Shown piece after piece: positions 29,201-38,380 of a DNA stretch of 64,000 nt. The notes beneath the pieces are model-generated. The model did not search any database, was not told where the DNA came from, and was given only the letters and a program-made list of their open reading frames with translations. The stretch lies in assembly GCA_943788755.1 (NCBI GenBank), contig CALSRM010000001.1, forward strand, positions 248,001-312,000. Direction: 5' to 3'. The DNA comes from an uncultured Flavobacteriales bacterium (lineage in GTDB: Bacteria > Bacteroidota > Bacteroidia > Flavobacteriales_D > Parvicellaceae). The position numbers and the translations under genes were made by a program. Position 1 is the first letter of the stretch; the number at the start of each line of letters is the position of its first letter.

Positions 29201-29671
29201 ATGGGAAATGTACTTGGTATATCGACTAGAATTAAATCTAAAGCTCCAATGGAGTTATTTGCTTCAGCAAATGTTTCATTTAATCATGGTGTTGGAGATG
29301 ACTCTAGAGGGCTGAAAAGAAATGGGAGGCAAATAACAATAATGTCTAAAGAGGCCTGGGAGGATGCATTGTCAGATCTTGGTAAAGACTTACATTGGAC
29401 GACTAGAAGAGCCAATATTTTGGTTGAAGGAATCGATTTAGAAAATACCACCGGAGAGGTTTTAAAAGTTGGTAGCTTTTTAGTTGAAATTACGGGGGAA
29501 TTAAATCCTTGTCATAGAATGGATGAGCAAGAGGCTGGTTTGACAAAAGCTTTGACTCCAAATTGGAGAGGTGGTGTGACTTGTAAACTTTTGCGTGAAG
29601 GAATAGTGAGCGAAAATGACAGCGTAACCTTTATGGATAAGGCCTCACTGGTATCCGAAGGTTTTTCATAA
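29201..29671 (+). CDS. MOSC domain-containing protein
   Basis: SRGLKRNGRQITIMSKEAWEDA, TTRRANILVEGIDL and ITGELNPCHRMDE motifs. Confidence 0.9.
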   Translation: MGNVLGISTRIKSKAPMELFASANVSFNHGVGDDSRGLKRNGRQITIMSKEAWEDALSDLGKDLHWTTRRANILVEGIDLENTTGEVLKVGSFLVEITGELNPCHRMDEQEAGLTKALTPNWRGGVTCKLLREGIVSENDSVTFMDKASLVSEGFS

Positions 29672-29750
29672 TTATGTAAAACATTGCTTTAGTAGCAAGT
29701 TTATATTGTTTCCAAACTATTTTTAGTTGCTGGTTTTGTTTCAAATAGGA

Positions 29751-31118
29751 TTACCTATTCTCTAACTCCTTAATAGTTTTAAAAAACTTATTTGAAATGG
29801 ACTCATTGTTAAAATGTTGACCAGCTGTAACCACTTCTTTTCCGTTTATAATTGTTGCCTGTTGCATAGAAGCATCAGTAGAGTAAAGAATTGTGGCGGC
29901 CATGTTATCAATGGAAGTGGATCCAATTAGCGGAGATTTATCGTCATAGATAATGGCATTTAAGGGTTTTCCAACTTCAAAGAATTTTTCTTCAAAATTA
30001 TTCATAGCTTTTCTACCAGCTGTTGATGCCATTTCAAAAGCAAACAAACCGCTGTCGCCTTGTTCAGAAGAATTGAACGTATCTCTTTTATGTGAGACTA
30101 AACGTTGCCCATAATCAAGTAAGCGAAGCTCTTCTAAAGGATTTAGACTCACATGACTATCGGTTCCAATACTCCATTGACCTCCCAATTCTTGGTATTT
30201 ACGTAATGGGAAAATTCCATCTCCTAAGTTTCCTTCGGTAGTTGGGCAAAGAACTACGTTGGCACCAGACTGTGCAATAGATGCAGTTTCATTTTCCGTA
30301 AGATGTGTAGCATGTACCAAGTGAAAACGTTCCGATAATGCAACATTTTCAGCTAACCATTCAACAGGTCTTTTTCCTAAGTACTCAATGGAGTCTTCAA
30401 TTTCTTTTAATTGTTCTGAAATATGAATATGAAACGGAAGGTTTTGAGGGCCAAATTGAGCAATTTCAGAAATATGTTTCGGTTCAACACCTCTCATAGA
30501 GTGTATGCCAATAGCTATATTTGCTCCCTTATAGTGTTTGCAAACTGATTGACTTGCATCTAAAAGCTTCATGTAATCATCAACTGATGAGGAAATGAAT
30601 CTTTTTTGTCGTTCATTAGGCGCAACGCCAAAACCTCCTTTTTGATAAAAAATTGGAACCAGAGTAATGTTTATACCTGCTGTTTCTGCTGCAGCAACCA
30701 ATCGGCTACCCATCTCGGCTAGGTTATCGTAAGGTTTTCCACTTTTATCGTGATGAACATAATGAAATTCAGCAACGCTAGTGTATCCATGACGAACCAT
30801 CTCAGCATATAGCATTGTAGCAATATCTTCCAGCTGATCTGGAGAAATATGTAAAGCCAGTCTATACATTGCTTCTCTCCAACTCCAAAAATCACCATTT
30901 TTGGAATCAGCGTCATGTTTCTCTGCTAAACCAGCCATAGCATATTGAAAAGCGTGTGAATGAGCATTTTGAAATCCAGGTAAAGCGTATCCAGTATCTA
31001 CTTCATTCTCATTAACTTGTTCAATGTCTACAATAATGCCATCTCTATCTATCGTAATTGCGATGTTTTCTAACCATCCGTTGTTTTGTAAAATTCCTTT
31101 AAACGCGTAATGTTTCAT
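29751..31118 (-). CDS. hutF: Formimidoylglutamate deiminase
   Basis: ALPGFQNAHSHAFQYAMAG, GYTSVAEFHYVHH, HIHISEQLKEIEDS and SIGTDSHVSLNPLEELRLLDYGQRL motifs. Confidence 0.95.
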   Translation of the reverse strand: MKHYAFKGILQNNGWLENIAITIDRDGIIVDIEQVNENEVDTGYALPGFQNAHSHAFQYAMAGLAEKHDADSKNGDFWSWREAMYRLALHISPDQLEDIATMLYAEMVRHGYTSVAEFHYVHHDKSGKPYDNLAEMGSRLVAAAETAGINITLVPIFYQKGGFGVAPNERQKRFISSSVDDYMKLLDASQSVCKHYKGANIAIGIHSMRGVEPKHISEIAQFGPQNLPFHIHISEQLKEIEDSIEYLGKRPVEWLAENVALSERFHLVHATHLTENETASIAQSGANVVLCPTTEGNLGDGIFPLRKYQELGGQWSIGTDSHVSLNPLEELRLLDYGQRLVSHKRDTFNSSEQGDSGLFAFEMASTAGRKAMNNFEEKFFEVGKPLNAIIYDDKSPLIGSTSIDNMAATILYSTDASMQQATIINGKEVVTAGQHFNNESISNKFFKTIKELENR

Positions 31119-31127
31119 TTTTTAAAG

Positions 31128-31937
31128 CTATAATTGATTTAATGTGCTAATGAGGTTTTTGAAAATTGGAATAAGTAACTTTCTCATGTTGTTTGCTCTT
31201 TCCTCAGAGAAAGTTAATTCATCATCTTCCATATAGAGTTTCTTTACCATTTCTAATTGCAGTGCATGAATTCCTTTTTCAGGTTTTCCAAAATGGCGTG
31301 TAATATTTCCGCCTTTAAAAGGGGTGTTGTGCGTAGCTTCATGACCAGCTTTCTTTAGGCCACTTAATGCGATATTAATCAAATTATGATGCGCAGTTTT
31401 CTCATCATTATTCCCTAAAATTAAATCTGGAAAATCATCTTTACGAATAGTTTTTACTGATTGACGAATAGAATGTGCATCCCAGAGTAGGACATCCTCA
31501 AATTCTGTTTTTAAATCAGCCAATAAACCTTCAATCTTATTATAGTAAGGCCAGTAATATTGATTTAGTCTTCGATCTACCTCTTGTTTGTTAGGTGTAT
31601 GTTCCTCATCAATGTAAATATCTTTCCCGAAAAAATCAGTTAACGTAGTTAGTCCTGTAATAATTCTTCCATCGTTATATAATGGAGCACTTTCAGAGTC
31701 TCGATTTAAATCAATTACCCATCTGCTATATTTAGCATGTATAATTGTAATGCCTAATTCCGATGCAAATTCATATAATTGATGAACAAACCAATCAGTA
31801 TCATCAGGTTGCTGCATTAAATCTTTATGGTAAGAGTTTTTTAACTCACTTGGAAATTTCACCCCGCAATGTGGCACACTTATTACAATTGGTACTCTTT
31901 GTCCTTTTGGACTTATAATATGAAATGGTTCATTCAT
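31128..31937 (-). CDS. hutG: N-formylglutamate deformylase
   Basis: SVPHCGVKFPSEL, DTDWFVHQLY, SRWVIDLNRDSE, LLWDAHSI and HFGKPEKGIHALQLEM motifs; adjacent to hutF. Confidence 0.93.
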   Translation of the reverse strand: MNEPFHIISPKGQRVPIVISVPHCGVKFPSELKNSYHKDLMQQPDDTDWFVHQLYEFASELGITIIHAKYSRWVIDLNRDSESAPLYNDGRIITGLTTLTDFFGKDIYIDEEHTPNKQEVDRRLNQYYWPYYNKIEGLLADLKTEFEDVLLWDAHSIRQSVKTIRKDDFPDLILGNNDEKTAHHNLINIALSGLKKAGHEATHNTPFKGGNITRHFGKPEKGIHALQLEMVKKLYMEDDELTFSEERANNMRKLLIPIFKNLISTLNQL

Positions 31938-32051
31938 TGATGTGTTTTCTGCAATATCAGTCGGCTAAGATAGTTAGTATCTTAGAAAGTAGAAATCATT
32001 TTTTATCCGGAAGAGAAAAAACAATTATATTTAGACAAAATTATACGAAAT

Positions 32052-33011
32052 ATGTACAATACGGACGTGGAAGCTGTTGACGCTTTAGTTGAAAAATACC
32101 AAGCATTAAAAAAGGAAATAAGTAAAGTTATTGTTGGTCAAGATGATGTTGTGGAACAAGTCTTGATTTCTATTTTTAGTGGAGGTCATTGCCTGTTAGT
32201 AGGCGTTCCCGGATTGGCAAAAACATTGTTAGTAAATACTATATCTGATGTTTTAGGATTAAAATTTAATAGAATTCAATTTACACCTGACTTGATGCCT
32301 TCAGATATAATAGGGGCTGAAATACTAGATGAAAACAAAAGGTTTAAATTTATTAAAGGTCCTTTATTTTCAAATATAATATTGGCTGATGAGATAAATC
32401 GTACTCCGCCTAAGACACAGGCGGCATTATTGGAGGCCATGCAAGAAAAAGCTGTTACCACAGCAGGTCAAAGATTTGCGTTGGATAAGCCATTTTTCGT
32501 TTTGGCTACACAAAATCCAATTGAGCAAGAAGGGACTTATCCGCTTCCAGAAGCTCAATTAGACAGGTTTATGTTTAATGTATGGGTGGATTATCCCTCT
32601 TATGAAGAAGAATTGGCAATTGTGAAAACAACAACATCAGATTCTAAAGTTTCGTTAAATCACATATTAAATGCAGAAGAGATAATTTATTTTCAACAAT
32701 TAATTCGCAGAATTCCAGTACCGGATAATGTGTTGGAATATGCGGTAAAGTTAAGTACGAAAACAAGACCAAATACTTCTGAATCTCCAGAAATGATTAA
32801 TAAGTATGTATCATGGGGAGCGGGTCCCAGAGCTTCTCAATATCTAGTTATAGGAGCAAAATGTCATGCAGCAATAAACGGGAAGTATTCTCCAGACATT
32901 GAAGACGTGCAAGCAGTTGCAGAACCAATTTTACGCCATCGTTTGGTTAGAAACTATATGGCAGAAGCAGAAGGCTATACGATTGGGAGAATAGTAAAAG
33001 AATTGATGTAA
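32052..33011 (+). CDS. MoxR family AAA+ ATPase
   Basis: [50 protein letters not shown] and [22 protein letters not shown] motifs. Confidence 0.97.
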   Translation: MYNTDVEAVDALVEKYQALKKEISKVIVGQDDVVEQVLISIFSGGHCLLVGVPGLAKTLLVNTISDVLGLKFNRIQFTPDLMPSDIIGAEILDENKRFKFIKGPLFSNIILADEINRTPPKTQAALLEAMQEKAVTTAGQRFALDKPFFVLATQNPIEQEGTYPLPEAQLDRFMFNVWVDYPSYEEELAIVKTTTSDSKVSLNHILNAEEIIYFQQLIRRIPVPDNVLEYAVKLSTKTRPNTSESPEMINKYVSWGAGPRASQYLVIGAKCHAAINGKYSPDIEDVQAVAEPILRHRLVRNYMAEAEGYTIGRIVKELM

Positions 33012-33087
33012 CTCTTTATCAATGAATAGATATTTGCAAATAATATATCTATGATTTATATTTATACTATCTAAATAAAATGATATC

Positions 33088-34584
33088 ATGAAGAATAATC
33101 TTTTGATTGTATTAGCATTAAGTAGTTTCAACGTATTTGGTCAAATTGAGAATAGCTCATTTACGGCTACTGGTAGGGGAGCAGCAACAACATTTGTGAC
33201 AGATTATCAAGCTTTAGGGATTAATCCAGCGAATTTGGGATGGCATTCGGAATTTGAAGAGAAGAAGTTTGCAATGGGGTTTAATGAATTTACTTATTCG
33301 ATTCACTCTGGAGCGTTGTCTAAACAAACACTTAGAGATGAATTTAAATCTGCCATTAGAGGAGAGGAAGGAGCATCTTTCACTTATGATGAAAAAGTTC
33401 AAGCAGCAAAGGACTTTTCTGAGGCTGGTTTAGCAATGAATTTAAATTATGGCTCATTTGGATTTGCTTATCATACAGACAAATTTGGAGGTATAGCTTT
33501 TAGAATAAACGATAACGTAAGTTGGTACTCGAAATTTAATGAAGATATTTCAGAAATCCTTTTTTTAGGCAAAACAGCTCCTTATTTTGATTCCTTGATG
33601 ATGCTTTTACCAAGCGGAGATACGTCAATGATTTTAAACGATACAAGTATAGTAAGTGGATTGAATCAGGATTCTATCATTAATGGTATAGCAACTTTGC
33701 CAAGTAACATTTCAAAGTTGTTTGACGGAAGTCAAATTTCTTTGTCTTGGACAAGGGAATACAATTTATCTTATGGAAGGAAAATTATAGAAAAGGACAG
33801 TGTATTTGCTTTATATGCTGGAGTTGGGATTAAATATTTTCAAGGAATGGCATACGTAGACATTACATCGAATGGAGATGGGCAAATGGAAGCATTCTCA
33901 TCCATGTCATCAGCCTTCGGAATTAACTATGGAGATGCAGCCTTATCAAACCCAAGCAATGATACCATTTTAAATTCATTGTTGCCCAGGTCTGTTGGAC
34001 AAGGATTTGGAATGGACTTTGGTGTTAACATTTTATTATTTAACAAACTAAAAATTGGATTAGCAGTTAATAATATAGGTTCAATGACCTGGGATGGAAA
34101 TGTATATACGGTTAAAGATACTTTGGTGTTTGATACGGAATCCTCAGGGCTTGAAAACTTCAATGTGGCTTCCCAATTAGGAGATGTACTGGGAGAAGAT
34201 GGATTGTTTGAATACAATGGATTAGCCTCAAAAACGGTAAAGTTGCCAACGGTTGTTCGTTTTGGAGCTAGTATTGAACTTGGCAAGAAAATAGAATTAG
34301 GTTTTGATATGATTTTACCAACAAATGAAGTGCCGGGACCAGGCAGTTATCAAAAGGCTATTATTGGTTTTGGTGGAGATGTTCAACCTTTACCTTGGGT
34401 CCGATTGTCAGCTGGTTTAATGACTGGAGGAAATTATGACACATCTATTCCTATCGGATTAACATTTGTTTTAGGGAAAGGTTCTTTTGAAGCGGGTATC
34501 GCCTCAAGGGATGCAATTACATTCTTTGTAAATAATGGTCCTACATTGTCTTTAAGTACTGGTTTCATGAGATTTAGATTTTAA
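33088..34584 (+). CDS. Secreted/outer-membrane beta-barrel-like protein (DUF5723-like)
   Basis: Signal peptide MKNNLLIVLALSSFNVFGQ, ATTFVTDYQALGINPANLGW, aromatic C-terminal residue (MRFRF). Confidence 0.75.
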   Translation: MKNNLLIVLALSSFNVFGQIENSSFTATGRGAATTFVTDYQALGINPANLGWHSEFEEKKFAMGFNEFTYSIHSGALSKQTLRDEFKSAIRGEEGASFTYDEKVQAAKDFSEAGLAMNLNYGSFGFAYHTDKFGGIAFRINDNVSWYSKFNEDISEILFLGKTAPYFDSLMMLLPSGDTSMILNDTSIVSGLNQDSIINGIATLPSNISKLFDGSQISLSWTREYNLSYGRKIIEKDSVFALYAGVGIKYFQGMAYVDITSNGDGQMEAFSSMSSAFGINYGDAALSNPSNDTILNSLLPRSVGQGFGMDFGVNILLFNKLKIGLAVNNIGSMTWDGNVYTVKDTLVFDTESSGLENFNVASQLGDVLGEDGLFEYNGLASKTVKLPTVVRFGASIELGKKIELGFDMILPTNEVPGPGSYQKAIIGFGGDVQPLPWVRLSAGLMTGGNYDTSIPIGLTFVLGKGSFEAGIASRDAITFFVNNGPTLSLSTGFMRFRF

Positions 34585-34598
34585 AATTATTGGAATTT

Positions 34599-35144
34599 AT
34601 GGAAGAGTTTGATAATCAAAGTTTATTCAATTTACACAGATCGATAATTGAAGAACATATGGATTTTCTTTATAAAGGAAACATTACTACTGATGTGGTT
34701 AACATATTATTAGAAATTGTTAAAAAGAAATTTAGCGAATTTAAAATAGATTATTCATTACAAAAAAGGATATATAATATTGCGGTAGAATGTTTAGAGA
34801 ATGTTTGTGATCATGGTTTATCTGGGGGTGATATAGACTCAATTTTTCTTATTGGAAAATTAGATGGGATATTTTTTATAGGAACCGGAAATATTATTAA
34901 TAAGGATGTAACAAATAGTCTTGAAAGCAGTTTGAATAAAATAAATGCATTGGATAGAGAAGGTCTTAAATTAATTTATAAAGAGACAATAGCCCAACAA
35001 CTGGAAAGTGATAGTAATGATGTGGGGTTAGGGTTGATAGATATTGCATTGAAGGCTAATAACAAAATAGATTATCAAATAAAACCGGTTAATGACACTC
35101 AAGATTTTTTTTCATTTCAAGTTAAAATAAATACACAAGTATAG
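34599..35144 (+). CDS. SiaB-like protein kinase (DUF6272)
   Basis: ORF track 34590-35144, likely ATG at 34599; YNIAVECLENVCDHGL histidine-kinase-like ATPase signature and genomic context with SiaC-like gene. Confidence 0.78.
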   Translation: MEEFDNQSLFNLHRSIIEEHMDFLYKGNITTDVVNILLEIVKKKFSEFKIDYSLQKRIYNIAVECLENVCDHGLSGGDIDSIFLIGKLDGIFFIGTGNIINKDVTNSLESSLNKINALDREGLKLIYKETIAQQLESDSNDVGLGLIDIALKANNKIDYQIKPVNDTQDFFSFQVKINTQV

Positions 35145-35145
35145 T

Positions 35146-35529
35146 ATGGAAGTATTAGATTTAGAAGGAACAAGCTATACTCCTAAAGTAGTATTTGATT
35201 TAAAAAATAAGGTGTTTGAAATCACTGGAGATTCAAGACCTGAAGATACACATGCTTTTTATCAAGTATTAATTGATTGGTTAAGCAATTTGGATGGACC
35301 TTCTGTTTCGGGGGAATTAAAATTTAAGTTTGCTTTTGACTATTTGAATTCATCTTCTAGTAAATTTATCTTTAAATTAATAAGCTGTCTTAAGGACCTA
35401 GAGTCAAAGGATATTAATTTTTACATTGATTGGTATTATGATGAACCAGATATTGATATGAAAGAATTAGGTGAAGAATACGCTGAATTGGTGGGAATTA
35501 AAATAAACTTGATTTCAGTTGAAATTTAA
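35146..35529 (+). CDS. SiaC-like regulatory phosphoprotein (DUF1987)
   Basis: GTSYTPKVVFDLKNKVFEITGDSRPEDTHAFY and KFAFDYLNSSSSKFIFKLI match the family pattern. Confidence 0.88.
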   Translation: MEVLDLEGTSYTPKVVFDLKNKVFEITGDSRPEDTHAFYQVLIDWLSNLDGPSVSGELKFKFAFDYLNSSSSKFIFKLISCLKDLESKDINFYIDWYYDEPDIDMKELGEEYAELVGIKINLISVEI

Positions 35530-37543
35530 GCAATTTTTCCAATACAGTTTTTCGATACTCTTTCTTTTTGGAAGTCACGTAATTTGTTCACAGGAAACGA
35601 ATTTAAGAAGTGAATTTGATTTTTCTCAAATTGATTTCACAAATGATACATCTGTTGCCTTAACTGGTGAATGGGAGTTTTATTGGGATACCCTTTTGGA
35701 GCCAGACGGTAGTTCTCTAAATTACTCTTTGGAATACTTGCCAGATTTTTGGAAAAATTATGGAGTTAATGAATATTCAGCTACTGGCTATGCAACGTTT
35801 AAAACGCGGGTTAAATTAAGCCGAGCGAGGCCAATTTTAGCATTTCAAGTAGGAGATATCCACAATTCCTACAATTTATATGTAAATGATAAACTTGTTA
35901 GAAGCGTTGGTATTGTAACTAAGTCAATTGAAGGCTCTGTTCCTAAATGGGTTCCACAATTTGTCGTTTTAGATGATACAAGTGAAATATTAGAAATAAC
36001 ACTCCAAGTCTCAAATTTCCATCATCGAAATGGAGGAGTTCAACATGCTATTGTATTGGGTAATGTAGATTATTTGTTGTCTGTGAAAGAGAGTGTTTCT
36101 CTTGCTGATTTACTTTTAGGTGGTTCCTTTATGGTTATTGGGCTCTTCTTTTTTGGAATGTATTTTTTCTATCAAAAAGATAAAAGCACAATTTACTTTG
36201 GTTTGTTTTGTTTTTCATTCGCAGTTAGAGCATTGATTGTAGGGTCCAGAAGTTTGCTAATAATTATGCCTTGGCTATCATGGCAAATAGCACTAAGAAT
36301 TGAATACTTAACTTTGTTTTTATCGGTTATTTTCTTTTTATATTTTGTTTATTTTTCATTTAAAGAGCAAACATCCAGGCTGCTGGTGCAGCTAATATCG
36401 TTTATATATTTATTGATAATTACTGGTACAATTCTGCTTCCAGCTTCTATATTTACTTATTTTGTTATTCCTAACAATACCTTGTTACTCGGGTTAATAA
36501 TATATTCGCTCATGGTTTATTTAAAGGCTTTTAGACAAAAAGTGTTTGGTGCAGGTTGGGCCATCCTTAGTTTAGGTGTTTTAATGGTTGCCGTTGGATT
36601 AGCATTGTCTGAATACGCAAACTTGTTTATTCCTAGCCCAATTCTAGTAAGTACTGCTTTCCTAGCTTTTGTTTTTACTATGTCATTAATTTTTGCAACT
36701 CGATTTGGTAAAGCATTTTCAGATGTAGAAAGGTTAAAAGTCGATGCAGAGATTCAGAATGATAAAATTTCAGAACAACACGAATTAATCAAAGATTCCA
36801 TACAATATGCTAAAAGAATACAGACAGCTCTATTACCATCAAAAAAAGCGCTCCAAGAGAAACTTCCTAATTCAGTAATTTATTATAATCCTCAAAGTGT
36901 TGTAAGCGGAGACTTTTATTGGTACAAATATGTTGAGAAAACAAATGACGTGATTCTAGCTATTTCGGATTGTACGGGACATGGTGTGCCGGGAGCTTTC
37001 ATGAGTATTGTTGGTATTTCAAGTTTGGATAAAATTGTTTCCACTAAGCCCAATTATAGACCGTCGCAAATTCTGGAGCAATTAAACAGTGAAATAAGAC
37101 AAAAATTGAATAGTGATATTGATGAGCAAGTACAAGAAGGAATGGACATTATTATTTGTCGTATATCATTAGACACAAATAGTATTGAATTTTCCTCAGC
37201 ATTGCATAAAATGGTTCTTATAAGGAATGGTGAAGCTACTTTTTTTGGTGGTTGTAGACATTTTATAGGTAGCCAATTTAAAAAAGGGTTTAAATTTATT
37301 GAACATAAATTAGTGCTAAAGACGGACGATCAAATTTTTATGTTTTCTGATGGAATTTATGATCAGAAAGGAGGTGATAATGGGAGGAAACTATATTTGA
37401 AAGGGTTTGAAGAAATTCTTATTCAAATGGCGAATATCTCAGTTTCCGAGCAAGAGAATTATTTGAGTTCTAAAATAAAGAGTTGGCAAGGAGGAGCTGA
37501 GCAGTTAGATGATATGCTTGTTTTTGGTTGGAAAGTTAAATAG
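35519..37543 (+). CDS. 7TMR-DISM sensor with SpoIIE/PP2C-type phosphatase domain
   Basis: DISMED2-like N-terminus, 7 TM segments, PQSVVSGDFYWYK, ISDCTGHGVPGAFMSIVG and MFSDGIYDQKGG; TTG start overlaps preceding stop. Confidence 0.92.
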   Translation: MKFKQFFQYSFSILFLFGSHVICSQETNLRSEFDFSQIDFTNDTSVALTGEWEFYWDTLLEPDGSSLNYSLEYLPDFWKNYGVNEYSATGYATFKTRVKLSRARPILAFQVGDIHNSYNLYVNDKLVRSVGIVTKSIEGSVPKWVPQFVVLDDTSEILEITLQVSNFHHRNGGVQHAIVLGNVDYLLSVKESVSLADLLLGGSFMVIGLFFFGMYFFYQKDKSTIYFGLFCFSFAVRALIVGSRSLLIIMPWLSWQIALRIEYLTLFLSVIFFLYFVYFSFKEQTSRLLVQLISFIYLLIITGTILLPASIFTYFVIPNNTLLLGLIIYSLMVYLKAFRQKVFGAGWAILSLGVLMVAVGLALSEYANLFIPSPILVSTAFLAFVFTMSLIFATRFGKAFSDVERLKVDAEIQNDKISEQHELIKDSIQYAKRIQTALLPSKKALQEKLPNSVIYYNPQSVVSGDFYWYKYVEKTNDVILAISDCTGHGVPGAFMSIVGISSLDKIVSTKPNYRPSQILEQLNSEIRQKLNSDIDEQVQEGMDIIICRISLDTNSIEFSSALHKMVLIRNGEATFFGGCRHFIGSQFKKGFKFIEHKLVLKTDDQIFMFSDGIYDQKGGDNGRKLYLKGFEEILIQMANISVSEQENYLSSKIKSWQGGAEQLDDMLVFGWKVK

Positions 37544-37680
37544 TCTCAAGTAAAGTTTTAGCACATTGAATATTTTATAGTAAGTGCTTTAGTTTTTAAT
37601 CAGTTTAGTTGGGACAAAATTGTTTTTTACCCTATTTCGAAAACCATCCATTAAGCTAGGTAAGAAAATTATGCACAAAT

Positions 37681-37717
37681 AAAAAAGCCAGACTAATTAA
37701 GTTAGTCTGGCTTTTTT
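37681..37717. terminator. Bidirectional Rho-independent terminator between convergent genes
   Basis: AAAAAAGCCAGACTAA-TTAAG-TTAGTCTGGCTTTTTT, 16-bp perfect stem with A and T tracts. Confidence 0.95.
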
Positions 37718-37731
37718 CAGTTCCTTGTAGT

Positions 37732-38370
37732 TTATCTATTGTCTTCCTCTGTAACACCAGGATGTTTAGCTTTTTGCCATTTAAAAACAGAATCATCGAT
37801 TTCTGAATTTACAATAAATTTATTAATTGAAAATACAAGCGTTAATCCATCTTTTGTTTTAATAATCACTTTTTTAATTTGTTTTTTATTTCTGTCTACG
37901 GTTAACACAATTGTATGATACTTACTTTCCTTAGGATTAGCAGGAAATAGTTTTATTTCATGAATGTTAGATCCAGCAGAAACTTCTTTAACATATTGGT
38001 GGTTGAAGTTTTTATCCCAAATTGTCATGATCTTACTTGGATTAAAATCGCTTACATCTTCTGCATCATCAATATAACATTCGTTATCTTCTTCAATGTA
38101 AGACCAAACAGTTTCCCCGTCGCAAAAAACTTCTCTATCCGAGGTAGTATAATGAAATTTCGTTCCTTTGGTTTGTGCTTTACCAGCTTGTGATTCATTA
38201 ATTTCCTTACTCTTAATCGTTAATTTAAAATCGATAAGCATCGATTTATATGTTTTTGTTTTATCACTAAGTTCCGTTAATATGTTTTTAGCCAATATAT
38301 CTTTATCTTCTTGCGCATTAAAGCTAAGCAAAAACAGACCGAGTGTTAGTGATAATAATGTACGTTTCAT
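37732..38370 (-). CDS. LolA-like outer membrane lipoprotein carrier protein
   Basis: Signal peptide, ILTELSDKTKTYKSMLIDFKLTIKS, GTKFHYTTSDREVFCDGETVWSYIEEDNECYI. Confidence 0.85.
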   Translation of the reverse strand: MKRTLLSLTLGLFLLSFNAQEDKDILAKNILTELSDKTKTYKSMLIDFKLTIKSKEINESQAGKAQTKGTKFHYTTSDREVFCDGETVWSYIEEDNECYIDDAEDVSDFNPSKIMTIWDKNFNHQYVKEVSAGSNIHEIKLFPANPKESKYHTIVLTVDRNKKQIKKVIIKTKDGLTLVFSINKFIVNSEIDDSVFKWQKAKHPGVTEEDNR

Positions 38371-38380
38371 AATGGTTTAA

